DNA from: Nitrospirota bacterium
Lineage (GTDB): Bacteria; Nitrospirota; Nitrospiria; SBBL01; JAADHI01
Reading direction: 5' to 3'
NCBI GenBank assembly: GCA_029261155.1
Contig: JAJDBW010000010.1
Location: forward strand, 48,686-112,685
Length of the DNA stretch: 64,000 bases
Positions 63,313 to 64,000 of this stretch are shown here, piece after piece. The number at the start of each line of letters is the position of its first letter. Position 1 is the first letter of the stretch. A program made the position numbers and the translations under genes. The notes under the pieces are model-generated. The model ran no database searches. It was not told the DNA's origin and saw only the letters and a list, made by a program, of their open reading frames with translations.

Positions 63313-63318
63313 GTATGT

Positions 63319-63597
63319 ATGATAAGATTCGAATGGGATGCGAGGAAGGACAAAACTAACCAAAGGAAGCACGGTGTTTCCTTTGAAGAAGCTCAGTCCG
63401 TATTTTTTGATGAAAATGCGATCCAATTCTACGATGAAATCCATGCCGAGTATGAAGATCGATTTATCATGCTGGGTGTCAGTATCCGTTCGAGGATCCT
63501 TGTTGTCTGTCATTGTGAGCGGGAATCAGGGATCGTAATTAGAATCATATCCGCTCGAAAGGCAACGCATTCTGAACGACAACATTACGATAGGTAA
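63319..63597 (+). CDS. brnT: BrnT family toxin
   Basis: 92 residues. FEWDARKDKTNQRKHGVSFEEAQSVFFDENA and the C-terminal RIISARKATHSERQHYD are the BrnT (RelE-like RNase toxin) signature. Translation would be inhibited when free of BrnA. The antitoxin follows after four bases. The ATG matches the family start exactly, although no ribosome site precedes it. Confidence 0.92.
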   Translation: MIRFEWDARKDKTNQRKHGVSFEEAQSVFFDENAIQFYDEIHAEYEDRFIMLGVSIRSRILVVCHCERESGIVIRIISARKATHSERQHYDR

Positions 63598-63601
63598 ACC
63601 T

Positions 63602-63826
63602 ATGAAAGCAGAATATGATTTTTCGAAAATGAAACGTCGGAAAAATCCGTATGCTTCTAAATTAAAGAAGCAAGTCACCATACGTATGGGCGAAGATGTG
63701 ATTGGATATTTCAAGGATATGGCGGAGAAAACGGGGATTCCCTACCAGAGCTTAATTAATCTCTATCTTCGCGATTGCGTGGCCAAGAATAGGAAAGTAA
63801 GCATAGATTGGTTGAAGCGGGCATAA
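63602..63826 (+). CDS. brnA: BrnA family antitoxin
   Basis: 74 residues. A flexible basic N-terminus (EYDFSKMKRRKNPYASKLKKQ) is followed by a ribbon-helix-helix domain (VTIRMGEDVIGYFKDMAEKTGIPYQSLINLYLRDC). It neutralises BrnT and binds the promoter. Toxin-first gene order is normal for brnTA. The remaining 174 bases of the window show no gene. Confidence 0.92.
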   Translation: MKAEYDFSKMKRRKNPYASKLKKQVTIRMGEDVIGYFKDMAEKTGIPYQSLINLYLRDCVAKNRKVSIDWLKRA

Positions 63827-64000
63827 AAACGATTTTCAGTGGATGCGAGAAAAGCACTTCTTCCCGTATTTGATAACAAACTAAATTGCTAATCCGTAGC
63901 AGGTTTCAGATGGAATTGGTGAGCTTTGTCTGAAATTGTGATAGAGCAATAACTTCAAAAGATGTAGGTTATTTGTCTGAAATCGGTAACGCAGAATGGA

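Noticed and set aside
63925..63983. Repeated TTTGTCTGAAAT at 63925 and 63972
   Set aside because: Only two short copies in AT-rich sequence at the window end; could be chance and cannot be followed further.

Overview
The window reads as a chromosomal segment of a Gram-negative (diderm) bacterium that probably fixes CO2 by the reductive TCA (rTCA) cycle. Diderm evidence is the complete Tol-Pal system, a DUF481 outer-membrane protein, several lipoproteins and a periplasmic HtrA protease. rTCA evidence is a two-subunit ATP-citrate lyase next to aconitase, a soluble-type fumarate reductase and succinyl-CoA synthetase. The lineage cannot be fixed from this window. The Tol-Pal/mutL/miaA neighbourhood and the rTCA genes would suit a former deltaproteobacterial or Nitrospinota-like group, but this is inference. 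I see no prophage, insertion sequence, CRISPR array or rRNA.

Layout. 1-13.5 kb: rhomboid protease, then the rTCA block aclB-aclA-acn-frdB-frdB-frdA-(DUF4399)-sucC-sucD, followed by nfi and uppP. 13.5-18.5 kb: an accessory stretch with an AT-rich HEPN gene, DUF488, an HTH/metallo-beta-lactamase fusion, a beta-hydroxyacid dehydrogenase and a snapalysin-like metalloprotease. 18.5-24 kb: an envelope and osmotic-stress block with an MscS-like protein, a membrane-less MgtE paralogue, MgtE, MscS, MscL carrying a zinc ribbon, and a DUF481 porin-like protein. 24-27 kb: a receiver-only regulator, a NarL-type regulator, a PAS sensor kinase and ClpS. 27-29 kb: monomeric isocitrate dehydrogenase. 29.5-33 kb: two convergent beta-propeller lipoproteins.

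33-48 kb: tRNA-Val, tRNA-Asp, tolQ, tolR, a TolA/TonB protein, tolB, pal, a coiled-coil lipoprotein, a second pal-like gene, cpoB, mutL, miaA, mtnP, an LpoB-like lipoprotein, a PfkB kinase, a TPR lipoprotein, rodZ and tRNA-Thr. 48-53 kb: DUF502 protein, pyrimidine-dimer glycosylase, patatin, NUDIX hydrolase and glucan phosphorylase. 53-61 kb: rel, then the overlapping operon PIN/TRAM-ispD-ispF-cysE-mutY, and htrA. 61-64 kb: bioA, a small unknown protein and a BrnT/BrnA toxin-antitoxin pair.

How it fits together. ATP-citrate lyase cleaves citrate to acetyl-CoA and oxaloacetate, the fumarate reductase makes succinate, SucCD activates it, and isocitrate dehydrogenase and aconitase return carbon to citrate. 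The ferredoxin-dependent 2-oxoacid synthases needed to close the cycle are not here. The most unusual points are the fumarate reductase (tandem three-cluster iron-sulfur subunits, no membrane anchor, Asn in place of the flavin-attachment His, and an apparent ATT start on one subunit), the mechanosensitive channel block, the 14-repeat RCC1 lipoprotein with paired cysteines, a predicted eight-codon leader ORF in front of htrA, and a predicted leaderless brnTA promoter.
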